A DNA stretch of 64,000 bases from contig JBJDZN010000061.1 in assembly GCA_051868045.1 (NCBI GenBank), positions 1 to 64,000 on the forward strand. Reading direction: 5' to 3'. The position numbers and the translations under genes are program-made. Below the pieces are notes generated by a model that was not told where the DNA came from, did not search any database, and was given only the letters and a program-made list of their open reading frames with translations. Each line of letters begins with the position of its first letter. Position 1 is the first letter of the stretch. Source of the DNA: CAKSQF01 sp051868045 (GTDB lineage: Bacteria > Bacillota > Clostridia > Oscillospirales > CAG-272). Positions 15,349 to 23,274 of the stretch are shown here, one piece after another.

Positions 15349-17106
15349 ATGGATTTTTTCTCATTTGTAATGTTGATCGGCGGGCTGGCATTTTTCTTGT
15401 ACGGAATGCGTATGCTATCAGCCGGACTTGAAAAACTGGCGGGCGGTAAATTGGAACAGACCCTGAAAAAGATGACCTCCAACCGATTGGCGGGTATGGC
15501 ATTGGGTACGGGAATCACCGTTGCCATTCAGTCCTCCTCCGCCGTGACGGTCATGTTGGTGGGTCTGGTCAACTCGGGGATCATGGAACTGCATCAGACC
15601 ATCCCCGTTATCATGGGTTCAAACATTGGTACCACCATGACCGCATGGCTCCTGTCACTGGCGGGACTGGAGTCCGGCAATTTCTTCGTTCAGTTCCTGA
15701 AGCCCGAGAATTTCTCCATGATTTTCGCCTTTATAGGGATCCTTCTGATCATGGCGGCAAAAAGCCAGAAAAAGAAGGATGTGGGCGGAGTCCTGATCGG
15801 CTTTGCCGTCCTTATGTACGGCATGAAACTCATGAGCGGAGCCGTCAGTCCCCTTGCCGATTCTCCTGAGTTTGCCGGTCTTCTGGTCGCCTTCAAGAAT
15901 CCTCTGGTGGGTGTGCTGGCAGGTGCGCTGTTCACCGGTATCATCCAAAGTTCCTCTGCATCGGTGGGTGTTCTCCAGGCACTGGCTCAGACCGGAACCA
16001 TCTCCTACGGCGTGGCAATCCCGATCATCATGGGTCAGAACATCGGAACCTGCATCACGGCACTGATTTCCAGCATCGGAGTCTCCCGAAACGCCAGAAA
16101 GGTTTCAATTGTCCACATCAGCTTCAACCTGATCGGCACGGCGGTCTGCCTGACGCTGTTCTATCTGGCAAATGCCATCTTCCGCTTCGCCTTCGTGTCC
16201 ATGCCTATTGATATGGTGGGAATCGCAGTGGTTCACAGTATCTTCAATATTTTTACCACCATGATTCTCCTGCCCTTCGTGAAGGGACTTGAAAAGATCG
16301 CCAACCTTCTGCTGCCGGATAATCACACGGAAAAGAAGCGTGAGGGCGTTGACGAAATCTTCATTGATGCCCGTCTGCTGTCCACTCCTTCGGTTGCCAT
16401 CTCCGAGTGCAACAACCGCACCGTGGAAATGGCACATCTGGCAAAGGATACCCTCCACTATGCCAGCGAGATTCTCCGATCCTATCAGCAGGAAAAGGCG
16501 GATCGGATTCTGAAAAACGAGGACCGTCTGGACCTCTATGAGGATAAGCTGGGAACCTTTTTGGTGCGGGTTTCTTCGAAAGCGGTTTCCATGGAGGATT
16601 CCCGTAAGATTTCTAAAATGCTCCACGCCATCGGCGATTTTGAGCGGCTGGGCGATCATGCCGTCAATCTTCTGAAGACCTCCAGAGAATTGACCGACAA
16701 GGGCATTCACTTTACCGATCAGGCAAACGCCGAACTGGATGTTCTGGAGACGGCAATCAGGGACATTCTGGATCTGACGGTAAAGGCATATGAAAGCGGC
16801 GATCTGACCCTTGCCGGGAAGGTGGAACCCCTGGAGCAGGTTATCGACCGACTGATCTCCGAGATCAAGAACCGCCATATCGAACGTCTGCGGGCGGGCA
16901 ACTGTACCATCGAGCTGGGCTTTATCCTGTCCGATATTCTGACCAACTATGAGAGAATCTCCGATCACTGCTCCAATATTGCGGTCGCCATGATCGAGGT
17001 GGAACACGGAACCTTTGATACCCACCGCTATCTGACCGGCGTCAAGTACGGAAACGTCCGTTTTGACGAGGAATTTGAAGCCTTTTCGGCGAAATACCGC
17101 ATATAA
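15349..17106 (+). CDS. Na+/phosphate symporter (NptA/PNaS family) with C-terminal PhoU-like domain
   Basis: Sodium-driven phosphate importer. The first half has eight or more membrane helices with the two inverted PNaS repeats, each carrying a QSSSA motif (IQSSSAVTVM near residue 50 and IQSSSASVGVLQAL near 190) that forms the substrate site. From about residue 345 to the end a helical PhoU-like domain follows (DFERLGDHAVNL, NYERISDHCSN). I chose ATG 15349, which has GGAAAGG seven bases upstream and starts like the family (585 residues); an in-frame ATG at 15307 would add 14 residues. Pho-box-like repeats in its promoter suggest induction by phosphate limitation. A terminator follows. Confidence 0.92.
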   Translation: MDFFSFVMLIGGLAFFLYGMRMLSAGLEKLAGGKLEQTLKKMTSNRLAGMALGTGITVAIQSSSAVTVMLVGLVNSGIMELHQTIPVIMGSNIGTTMTAWLLSLAGLESGNFFVQFLKPENFSMIFAFIGILLIMAAKSQKKKDVGGVLIGFAVLMYGMKLMSGAVSPLADSPEFAGLLVAFKNPLVGVLAGALFTGIIQSSSASVGVLQALAQTGTISYGVAIPIIMGQNIGTCITALISSIGVSRNARKVSIVHISFNLIGTAVCLTLFYLANAIFRFAFVSMPIDMVGIAVVHSIFNIFTTMILLPFVKGLEKIANLLLPDNHTEKKREGVDEIFIDARLLSTPSVAISECNNRTVEMAHLAKDTLHYASEILRSYQQEKADRILKNEDRLDLYEDKLGTFLVRVSSKAVSMEDSRKISKMLHAIGDFERLGDHAVNLLKTSRELTDKGIHFTDQANAELDVLETAIRDILDLTVKAYESGDLTLAGKVEPLEQVIDRLISEIKNRHIERLRAGNCTIELGFILSDILTNYERISDHCSNIAVAMIEVEHGTFDTHRYLTGVKYGNVRFDEEFEAFSAKYRI

Positions 17107-17140
17107 CCGAATCAACAACAACCGAATCTGTTCTCTGTTT

Positions 17141-17180
17141 GGGAGTTCCGGCACCTTTTCGCCGGGACTCCTGCTTTTTT
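17141..17180 (+). terminator. Terminator after the Na/Pi symporter
   Basis: A 12-bp stem with two GU pairs (17141-17152 with 17161-17172), an 8-nt loop and TTTTTT. Confidence 0.85.
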
Positions 17181-17181
17181 G

Positions 17182-17266
17182 TTAAATTTTCTTAACCTTA
17201 TTTGTCGAAATTTCTCTGAGCTTTTACATGGTCCTGCTTTTTCATTTAACAACGGGACGGTATACT
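17182..17266 (+). promoter_or_regulatory. Predicted PhoP-dependent promoter of pstSCAB-phoU
   Basis: TTTACA (17223) and TTTAAC (17245) are 22 bp apart; the latter ends 10 bp before the -10 TATACT (17261-17266). There is no -35 consensus. Farther upstream, TTAAAT (17182) and TTAACC (17192) repeat at 10 bp. The geometry equals that of the Na/Pi symporter promoter. Confidence 0.7.
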
Positions 17267-17324
17267 GAAGCCGTACCCAAGAGGTAAGTAAAAAAAGAAT
17301 TTTGTACGTAAGGAGAATGAAACG

Positions 17325-18185
17325 ATGAAAATCAGAAGAATTTTGACAGGAATATTGGCAGGAATGCTGGTATCTGCCTCCATTGTCGGATGTGCAGGAT
17401 CGGACAGCGACACCATCTCGGTTATTTCCAGAGAGAACGGATCGGGAACCAGAGGAGCATTTATTGAACTGTTCGGCATCGAAGAGGCTGATGAGAACGG
17501 CGAGAAGGTAGACCGTACCACAACCGCTGCAGAGCAGACCCAGAGTACCGGCGTTATGCTGTCCACGGTAGCGGGCAACAAGAATGCCATCGGTTATGTT
17601 TCGCTGGGATCGCTGGATGACAGCGTCAAGGCACTGGCTATCGACGGTACCGAGGCAACCGTTGACAACATCAAAAACGGTTCTTACAAGATCGCCCGTC
17701 CCTTCAACATCGTAACCAAAGACGGTCTGTCTGATGTTGCACAAGACTTCATCGCCTACATTATGAGCGCAGACGGACAGGCGGTTATTGAGGCAAACGG
17801 TTATGTATCTGAGGGCAACGCCGGTGCTTACTCCGCTTCCGGATTTACCGGCACGATTGTTGTTGCAGGTTCCTCTTCCGTAACCCCTGTTATGCAGAAG
17901 CTCAAGGAAGCTTATGTTGCGCTGAATCCCGATGTGACCATTGAGGTTCAGGAGAGCGACTCCACCACCGGCGTCAACAGTACCATCGACGGAATCTGCG
18001 ACATCGGCATGGCATCCCGTGATCTGAAGGACGCTGAGGTTGCTGCAGGTTTGAGTTCGACTAAGATCTGCATTGACGGTGTAGCCGTTATCGTCAACAA
18101 GGAACTCACCGTTGACGGTCTGACTTCCGAGCAGGTCAAGAAAATCTTCACCGGAGAGATCACCAAGTGGTCTGAAATCGGATGA
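17325..18185 (+). CDS. pstS: Phosphate ABC transporter substrate-binding lipoprotein, circularly permuted
   Basis: Extracellular phosphate receptor. Signal peptide with lipobox IVGC (Cys about 23). In 286 residues the order of motifs differs from the classic protein. First comes the usual second half (ISVISRENGSGTRGAF at 31-46, then IGYVSLG, the Tyr-Lys stretch and FIAYIMS). Only near residue 180 comes the usual N-terminal phosphate loop VVAGSSSVTPVM, then DIGMASRDL, DGVAVIVNKE and IFTGEITKWSEIG at the very end. All expected segments are present once, so this looks like a permutation, not a truncation. I recall similar proteins in other Clostridia. The ATG is preceded by AAGGAG, and the stop overlaps the pstC start by four bases. 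Confidence 0.9.
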   Translation: MKIRRILTGILAGMLVSASIVGCAGSDSDTISVISRENGSGTRGAFIELFGIEEADENGEKVDRTTTAAEQTQSTGVMLSTVAGNKNAIGYVSLGSLDDSVKALAIDGTEATVDNIKNGSYKIARPFNIVTKDGLSDVAQDFIAYIMSADGQAVIEANGYVSEGNAGAYSASGFTGTIVVAGSSSVTPVMQKLKEAYVALNPDVTIEVQESDSTTGVNSTIDGICDIGMASRDLKDAEVAAGLSSTKICIDGVAVIVNKELTVDGLTSEQVKKIFTGEITKWSEIG

Positions 18186-19084
18186 AAAACAAGATCAAAG
18201 AACGCGTAATGCAGATCGTCTTTCTTGCCACCGCCCTTACTTCGGTATTGGCGGTGGGACTGATCTGCCTTTTCCTGTTTGGAAACGGACTCCCTACCAT
18301 TGCTCAGATCGGACCTTTGAAGTTCCTTTTCGGAACGGTATGGCGTCCCGATAACGGAAGCTATGGTATTCTCCCTATGATCATAGGATCCCTGTATGTC
18401 ACGGCGGGCGCACTGATCGTGGGCGTTCCGATCGGACTGCTGTGCGCTGTCTTTATGGCAAGATTCTGCCCGAAAGGTCTGTACAAGATTATGAAGCCCG
18501 CCGTGTCGCTGCTGGCAGGGATTCCTTCCATTGTGTACGGCTTCTTCGGGCTGATGGTGTTGGTACCTTTCTTCAGTTCCACAACCGGAACGGGAGGAAA
18601 GGGCGTCCTGACGGCATCACTGGTGCTGGGAATCATGATTCTGCCCACCATTATTGAGGTCTGCGAATCGGCAATCCGTGCGCTGCCCGAAAGCTACTAT
18701 GAGGGCGCACTGGCACTGGGCGCATCCCATGAGCGGGCGGTATTCTTTGTCCTGCTTCCGGCAGCAAAGTCGGGAATTCTGGCAGGCATCATCCTCGGCG
18801 TGGGTCGTGCGATCGGTGAAACCATGGCAGTGGTCATGATTGCAGGTAACCAGCCGGTTATCCCCGAGGGACTGCTGACCGGAGTTCTGACTATGACCGG
18901 ACAGATCGTACTGGAGATGGGCTATGCTACCGGCTTCCACCGTGAGGCACTGATTGCCACCGGCGTGGTTTTGTTCGTCTTCATCCTGCTGATCAATCTG
19001 TCCTTCGCTGCCCTCAAACAGATCAGTGCCGGAGATGAAAACGCACCTAAGAAAAAGAAGAAGGGAAAGGTTGACCGTACATGA
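18182..19084 (+). CDS. pstC: Phosphate ABC transporter permease PstC
   Basis: Inner-membrane permease that with PstA forms the phosphate channel. The 300 residues contain six hydrophobic helices. The cytoplasmic coupling (EAA-like) loop reads ALGASHERAVFFVLLPAAKSGI, with PSIVYGFFGL before it. The tail is Lys-rich (KKKKKGK). The ATGA overlap with pstS and again with pstA indicates translational coupling in one operon. Confidence 0.94.
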   Translation: MKNKIKERVMQIVFLATALTSVLAVGLICLFLFGNGLPTIAQIGPLKFLFGTVWRPDNGSYGILPMIIGSLYVTAGALIVGVPIGLLCAVFMARFCPKGLYKIMKPAVSLLAGIPSIVYGFFGLMVLVPFFSSTTGTGGKGVLTASLVLGIMILPTIIEVCESAIRALPESYYEGALALGASHERAVFFVLLPAAKSGILAGIILGVGRAIGETMAVVMIAGNQPVIPEGLLTGVLTMTGQIVLEMGYATGFHREALIATGVVLFVFILLINLSFAALKQISAGDENAPKKKKKGKVDRT

Positions 19085-19965
19085 ATCTGGTTTCTGCAAA
19101 AGAACACGAATATGTGATTACCCGGCAGGAAAAGCCTCAAAGAAAACATCGGGATCCCGTGTCGTTGATACTGCGGATATTGGTGATTTTGTCCGCAGCA
19201 CTGACCATGGGCGTCCTTCTTCTGCTGATCGGCTACATTCTGGTCATGGGCATTCCGAATCTCAAGCTTTCCCTCTTTGAGTGGAATTACACTTCTGATA
19301 ATCTGTCCATGATGCCCGCCATCATCAATACCATCACCATGACCGTGCTGTCTCTGGTAATCGCATTGCCGCTGGGTCTCGGTGCAGCCATCTATCTGAC
19401 CCAGTATGCGAAAAAGGGAAGTAAAGTGGTGAAGCTCATCTCTCTGACCACCGAGACTCTGGCGGGAATTCCCTCCATTATCTTCGGTCTGTTCGGATTC
19501 CTCTTTTTCGTGGTGGCACTGCATTTCGGTTATTCCATGCTGTCGGGCGCACTGACGCTGGCAATGATGGTTCTGCCCACCATTATGCGGACCTCTCAGG
19601 AGGCTCTGCTGTCGGTTCCCGCCAGCTATACCGAGGGCTCCATGGCACTGGGTGCCGGCAGACTCCGCACGATTTTCAAGACGGTACTGCCTTCGGCGGT
19701 TCCCGGTATTCTGGCAGGCGTGATCCTGTCGGTGGGACGAATCGTCGGTGAGACGGCAGCTTTGATCTATACCTCGGGAACGGTTGAGGGAATTCCGAAA
19801 ACCCTCATGGGATCGGGACGGACGCTGGCGATCCATATGTTTTCTCTCTGGAGAGAGGGACTGCACAAAGGCGAGGCATATGCTACGGCAGTGGTTCTGC
19901 TGGTAGTGGTCTTTGTCCTCAACAGTCTGTCGGCATGGATTGCCCGTAAGATCAAGTCCAAATGA
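19081..19965 (+). CDS. pstA: Phosphate ABC transporter permease PstA
   Basis: Partner permease of PstC. The 294 residues have a polar N-terminus of about 25 residues and six membrane helices. It shows PSIIFGLFGFLFF and the coupling loop ALGAGRLRTIFKTVLPSAVPGI followed by GRIVGETAALIYT. It overlaps pstC by four bases, and its stop overlaps the upstream ATG of pstB. There is no separate promoter. Confidence 0.94.
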   Translation: MNLVSAKEHEYVITRQEKPQRKHRDPVSLILRILVILSAALTMGVLLLLIGYILVMGIPNLKLSLFEWNYTSDNLSMMPAIINTITMTVLSLVIALPLGLGAAIYLTQYAKKGSKVVKLISLTTETLAGIPSIIFGLFGFLFFVVALHFGYSMLSGALTLAMMVLPTIMRTSQEALLSVPASYTEGSMALGAGRLRTIFKTVLPSAVPGILAGVILSVGRIVGETAALIYTSGTVEGIPKTLMGSGRTLAIHMFSLWREGLHKGEAYATAVVLLVVVFVLNSLSAWIARKIKSK

Positions 19966-20756
19966 TCGGCGAATGTGTAAAAAAGAATGGGAGCATAGGA
20001 ATGCGAAACAATAAATTCACCATTGACAATCTGAAACTCTGGTACGGCGAGTTCAATGCCCTGAAGGGCATCAATATGGAGATTGCCGAGAATGAGATAA
20101 CCGCTTTTATCGGACCCTCCGGCTGCGGAAAGTCCACTCTGCTTAAGTGCCTGAACCGTATGAACGATCTGGTGGAGGGCTGTCGGATTGAAGGCAGCAT
20201 TCTGCTGGACGGTCAGGACATCTATAAAAATTACGACGTGAATATGCTGCGCAAACGGGTGGGAATGGTGTTCCAGAAGCCCAATCCCTTCCCTATGAGC
20301 ATTTACGACAACATCGCCTACGGTCCCCGTACCCACGGTATCCACTCAAAATCCAAGCTGGATGACATCGTGGAGAAATCCCTTCGGGATGCCGCCATCT
20401 GGGACGAGGTCGGCGACCGACTGAAAAAGAGTGCACTGGGTCTTTCCGGCGGTCAGCAGCAGAGACTGTGCATTGCAAGAGCGTTGGCTGTCGAACCCGA
20501 GGTCCTTCTGATGGATGAACCCACCTCTGCGCTGGACCCTATTTCCACGGCAAAAATCGAGGAACTGGCTCTTGAACTGAAAAAGAAGTACACCATCGTC
20601 ATCGTAACCCACAATATGGGGCAGGCGACCCGTATTTCGGATAAAACCGGCTTCTTCCTGTTGGGAGAGGTTGTGGAGTTCGGCAAGACAGAGCAGATTT
20701 TCGGTGATCCTCATGATAAACGTACAGAAGACTATATTACCGGAAGATTCGGTTAA
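19962..20756 (+). CDS. pstB: Phosphate ABC transporter ATP-binding protein PstB
   Basis: ATPase that energises PstSCAB. Motifs are Walker A GPSGCGKST, Q-loop in VFQKPNPFPMSIYDN, ABC signature LSGGQQQR, Walker B LLMDEPTSALD and the switch His in VTHNMGQA. The length is 264 residues from the ATG overlapping pstA. An in-frame ATG at 20001 with a weak GGGAG upstream gives 251 residues, closer to the family norm, and may be the true start. phoU follows 13 nt after the stop. Confidence 0.94.
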   Translation: MIGECVKKNGSIGMRNNKFTIDNLKLWYGEFNALKGINMEIAENEITAFIGPSGCGKSTLLKCLNRMNDLVEGCRIEGSILLDGQDIYKNYDVNMLRKRVGMVFQKPNPFPMSIYDNIAYGPRTHGIHSKSKLDDIVEKSLRDAAIWDEVGDRLKKSALGLSGGQQQRLCIARALAVEPEVLLMDEPTSALDPISTAKIEELALELKKKYTIVIVTHNMGQATRISDKTGFFLLGEVVEFGKTEQIFGDPHDKRTEDYITGRFG

Positions 20757-20769
20757 GTTGGGGGTACCT

Positions 20770-21381
20770 ATGAGAACAAGATTTGATGATCAACTGGATG
20801 AGCTTCACACAGAGGTCATTCACATGGGCAGTCTTTGCGAGGAAGCCATTGCATCCTCGGTGAAATGTTTCCTTGGAGAGGGAGACACAAAGGAATTATT
20901 CGAGCATACGCTGGATGTAGACAGTCAGATTGATCAGGCTGAGGCAACCATCAAGGCGATGTGTATGCGTCTGCTTCTGACTCAACAGCCGGTGGCAGGC
21001 GATCTGAGAACGGTGACTGCCGTGCTGAAGGTAATTTCGGATATGGAGCGCATCGGCGATCAGTCCTCCGATATTGCCGAGCTGAGCAAGTATGTCACCG
21101 ACCGATCGGCGTTGCAGAAGGTGCATATCCGCAACATGACGGTGTCGGTTATCGGCATGGTCAACGACAGTATTGATGCCTTTGTGCAGAAGAACGCCGA
21201 GCTGGCGGCGGACGTGATTGCCAGAGACGATATTGTGGACGCTCTCTTCGACAAGGTCAAGACCGAACTTGTGGAGCTGATCGGAAGCGGAGTCGGCGGG
21301 GAATGTCTGGATCTTCTGATGATCGCCAAATATCTGGAGCGTATCGGAGATCATGCCACCAATATCGCCGAACTGGTTTGA
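20770..21381 (+). CDS. phoU: Phosphate-specific transport system accessory protein PhoU
   Basis: Cytoplasmic regulator that links the Pst transporter to PhoR and lowers kinase output when phosphate is plentiful. The 203 residues form two three-helix bundles, each with the family signature: MERIGDQSSDIAEL near residue 93 and LERIGDHATNIAEL at the C-terminus. The ATG at 20770 follows a GTTGGGGGT region. It is the last recognisable gene of the pst operon, followed after 14 nt by a tiny membrane peptide gene. Confidence 0.93.
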   Translation: MRTRFDDQLDELHTEVIHMGSLCEEAIASSVKCFLGEGDTKELFEHTLDVDSQIDQAEATIKAMCMRLLLTQQPVAGDLRTVTAVLKVISDMERIGDQSSDIAELSKYVTDRSALQKVHIRNMTVSVIGMVNDSIDAFVQKNAELAADVIARDDIVDALFDKVKTELVELIGSGVGGECLDLLMIAKYLERIGDHATNIAELV

Positions 21382-21395
21382 AAGGAACGGATAGT

Positions 21396-21485
21396 ATGGA
21401 TATTCTCACCGGAGTTCTGTTTTTCGGCGAACTGGCTCTGACCGCATTAGCTGGCGTGTTGGTGCTGAGATACAAGAACCGATAA
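21396..21485 (+). CDS. 29-residue single-pass membrane peptide after phoU
   Basis: A short open frame, ATG to TAA, of 29 codons placed 14 nt after phoU with AAAGGA about nine bases upstream of its ATG. The peptide is one hydrophobic helix (residues 4-24, LTGVLFFGELALTALAGVLV) ending in the positive tail RYKNR, which predicts N-out/C-in insertion. A terminator begins 13 nt after its stop, so it would be the last cistron of the pst operon. No family is recognised. It could be a small regulator of the transporter, but translation is unproven. Confidence 0.5.
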   Translation: MDILTGVLFFGELALTALAGVLVLRYKNR

Positions 21486-21498
21486 ACGCATTGTTATG

Positions 21499-21530
21499 GC
21501 GTGCCGCAGGGAAGGCGGCACGCTGTTTTT
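21499..21530 (+). terminator. Terminator of the pst operon
   Basis: A 9-bp stem GCGTGCCGC with GCGGCACGC, a 7-nt loop and TGTTTTT. Confidence 0.9.
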
Positions 21531-21640
21531 GGTTTTGCAGGATTTTAAGGTGGAAATGACGGAAACGGGCATGGAAGAACCGCTTTCCCCTGATGTGACA
21601 AAAAATCTTTGAATTATTTGTGAATCTTCGCTTTTGTGTC

Positions 21641-21669
21641 TTTACAAAATGGGGAAAATGATGTAAAAT
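21641..21669 (+). promoter_or_regulatory. Sigma-A promoter of pyrH-frr and downstream genes
   Basis: TTTACA (21641-21646), a 17-nt spacer and TAAAAT (21664-21669), about 70 nt before pyrH. Confidence 0.7.
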
Positions 21670-21738
21670 AAAGGACGGGGAGTCCCCGGAAATCGGGAAT
21701 TTCCAATGACAATAAATTTTCAACTCGGAGAATGAACA

Positions 21739-22476
21739 ATGGGTAAACGAATTCTTCTGAAAATATCCGGTGAGGCACTGTCCAAGGGATCGGACGGAAC
21801 CTTTAATTTTGATAAGGTGCGGGAAATTTCCAAGGTTCTGAAGGAATGCAGGGATCTGGGCTACCAGATCTCACTGGTCTGCGGTGCCGGAAATATCTGG
21901 CGGGGCAGACAGGCTGAGAAAAAGATGGATCGCATCCGTGCCGATCACATGGGAATGCTGGCAACCCTGATCAACGCCCTGTGCCTGCGGGATTTTCTTG
22001 AACAGGAGGGCGCACCGGCAGTGGTGCTGTCCGCTATCGCCATGGAGCCCGAATTCGTGGAGGCATATACCAAGGAGAAGGCAGTTCGCTATCTGGAAGA
22101 GGGCAAGATCGTGATTTTCGGCGGCGGCTCCTCCAACCCCTGCTTCTCCACCGACACGGCAGCCGTTCTGCGTGCCGCTGAGATCGAAGCAGACATGATC
22201 CTTTTCGCTAAGGCAATCGACCATATCTATAATCGGGATCCCAACGATAAAACCAGCACCGAACCCCTTTATAAGTACGAGTATCTGTCCTATCAGGAGA
22301 TTCTTGAGAAGGGACTGACTGCAATCGACATCACTGCCACTGCCTTCGCACTGGCAAACAACCTGACCATCAACGTCTTCGGTATGAACGATCCCCAAAG
22401 CATCAGACGGGCAATGGCGGGTGAGGTCCGCGGAACCATCGTCCACGGCGGCGAGAGCAAGATCGTCGAGGAATGA
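21739..22476 (+). CDS. pyrH: UMP kinase
   Basis: Phosphorylates UMP to UDP in pyrimidine nucleotide synthesis; hexameric, cytoplasmic, amino-acid-kinase fold. The 245 residues show KISGEAL at the start, GAGNIWRG near 50, and IFGGGSSNPCFSTDTAAVLRA around 125. It begins the pyrH-frr-uppS-cdsA-dxr-rseP-ispG-polC series, normally directly after tsf. Fully typical in length. Confidence 0.95.
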   Translation: MGKRILLKISGEALSKGSDGTFNFDKVREISKVLKECRDLGYQISLVCGAGNIWRGRQAEKKMDRIRADHMGMLATLINALCLRDFLEQEGAPAVVLSAIAMEPEFVEAYTKEKAVRYLEEGKIVIFGGGSSNPCFSTDTAAVLRAAEIEADMILFAKAIDHIYNRDPNDKTSTEPLYKYEYLSYQEILEKGLTAIDITATAFALANNLTINVFGMNDPQSIRRAMAGEVRGTIVHGGESKIVEE

Positions 22477-22598
22477 ATTATCTGTCGTTCTATCGTTGAC
22501 GGCGGGAGAAGGATTGGCGCAAATAAGGATATTCCGGCAGATTTTCGCCGAATAAAGCCCCCTGTGTGGGGAATATACTGACATAAAACCATAAATTA

Positions 22599-22619
22599 GC
22601 AAAGCAGGGCTTGCTTTGC
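22599..22619 (+). other. Hairpin in the pyrH-frr gap
   Basis: GCAAAGCA (22599-22606) pairs with TGCTTTGC (22612-22619), 25 nt before frr. No T run follows, so it is more likely an RNA stability or processing element than a terminator. The rest of the 167-nt gap shows nothing I recognise. Confidence 0.45.
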
Positions 22620-22643
22620 AGGAAGAAAGGACTGGACAAAGAC

Positions 22644-23198
22644 ATGAAACTGGATACCAAAGCATATGAAGAAAAGATGAAGAAATCCATCGCAAACTAC
22701 GAAACCAACCTGTCGACCATTCGTGCGGGAAAGGCAAATGCCGCAGTATTGGACCGTGTGACCGTGGATTATTACGGGTCCCCCACCCGTATCAAGGATA
22801 TTTCTCAGATCAAGACCGCCGATGCCCGTACATTGGTGATCACCCCTTGGGACAAATCCACTTTGAAGGCAATTGAGAAGGCGATCATCGCCTCCGATGT
22901 GGGCATTACGCCTGCCAACGACGGTTCGGTGATTCGTCTGGTGTTCCCTCAGCTGACCGAGGAACGCCGTAAGGAACTGGCAAAGCAGATTTCCAAGATG
23001 GGCGATGAAGTGAAGGTTGCCATCCGCAACATCCGCCGTGAGGCAAACGACAAGTCCAAGGACATGAAGAAGAACAGCGAAATGACCGAGGATGAGCAGA
23101 AGGCATCCGACAAGTCGGTACAGGATCTGACCGATAAGTATATCAAGCAGGTGGACGCTGTCACCGACAAGAAAAAGGAAGAGATCATGTCGCTCTGA
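22644..23198 (+). CDS. frr: Ribosome recycling factor
   Basis: Splits post-termination ribosomes together with EF-G. The 184 residues match the family length and carry the signatures NLSTIRAGKANAAVLDRV and YYGSPTRI. The ATG at 22644 has GAAAGGA twelve bases upstream; an upstream in-frame start lies in the hairpin region and is unlikely. The C-terminal helix ends VDAVTDKKKEEIMSL, the usual terminus. Confidence 0.95.
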   Translation: MKLDTKAYEEKMKKSIANYETNLSTIRAGKANAAVLDRVTVDYYGSPTRIKDISQIKTADARTLVITPWDKSTLKAIEKAIIASDVGITPANDGSVIRLVFPQLTEERRKELAKQISKMGDEVKVAIRNIRREANDKSKDMKKNSEMTEDEQKASDKSVQDLTDKYIKQVDAVTDKKKEEIMSL

Positions 23199-23214
23199 TA
23201 GGGGCGTGATCATT

Positions 23215-23234
23215 CGGGCAACTCCGGTTGCCCG
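23215..23234 (+). other. Hairpin between frr and uppS
   Basis: Perfect 8-bp stem CGGGCAAC/GTTGCCCG with a TCCG loop, followed by ATCTCTTT. It may attenuate or process the transcript; the T run is too poor for a sure terminator. Confidence 0.45.
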
Positions 23235-23274
23235 ATCTCTTTAAAATCGCAAAGGCAAAGGAAGTGAGCGCATT

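Noticed and set aside
22477..22643. Separate promoter and terminator between pyrH and frr
   Set aside because: A TTGACG-like hexamer near 22496 has no good -10 partner, and the hairpin lacks a T run, so I treat pyrH-frr as one unit.
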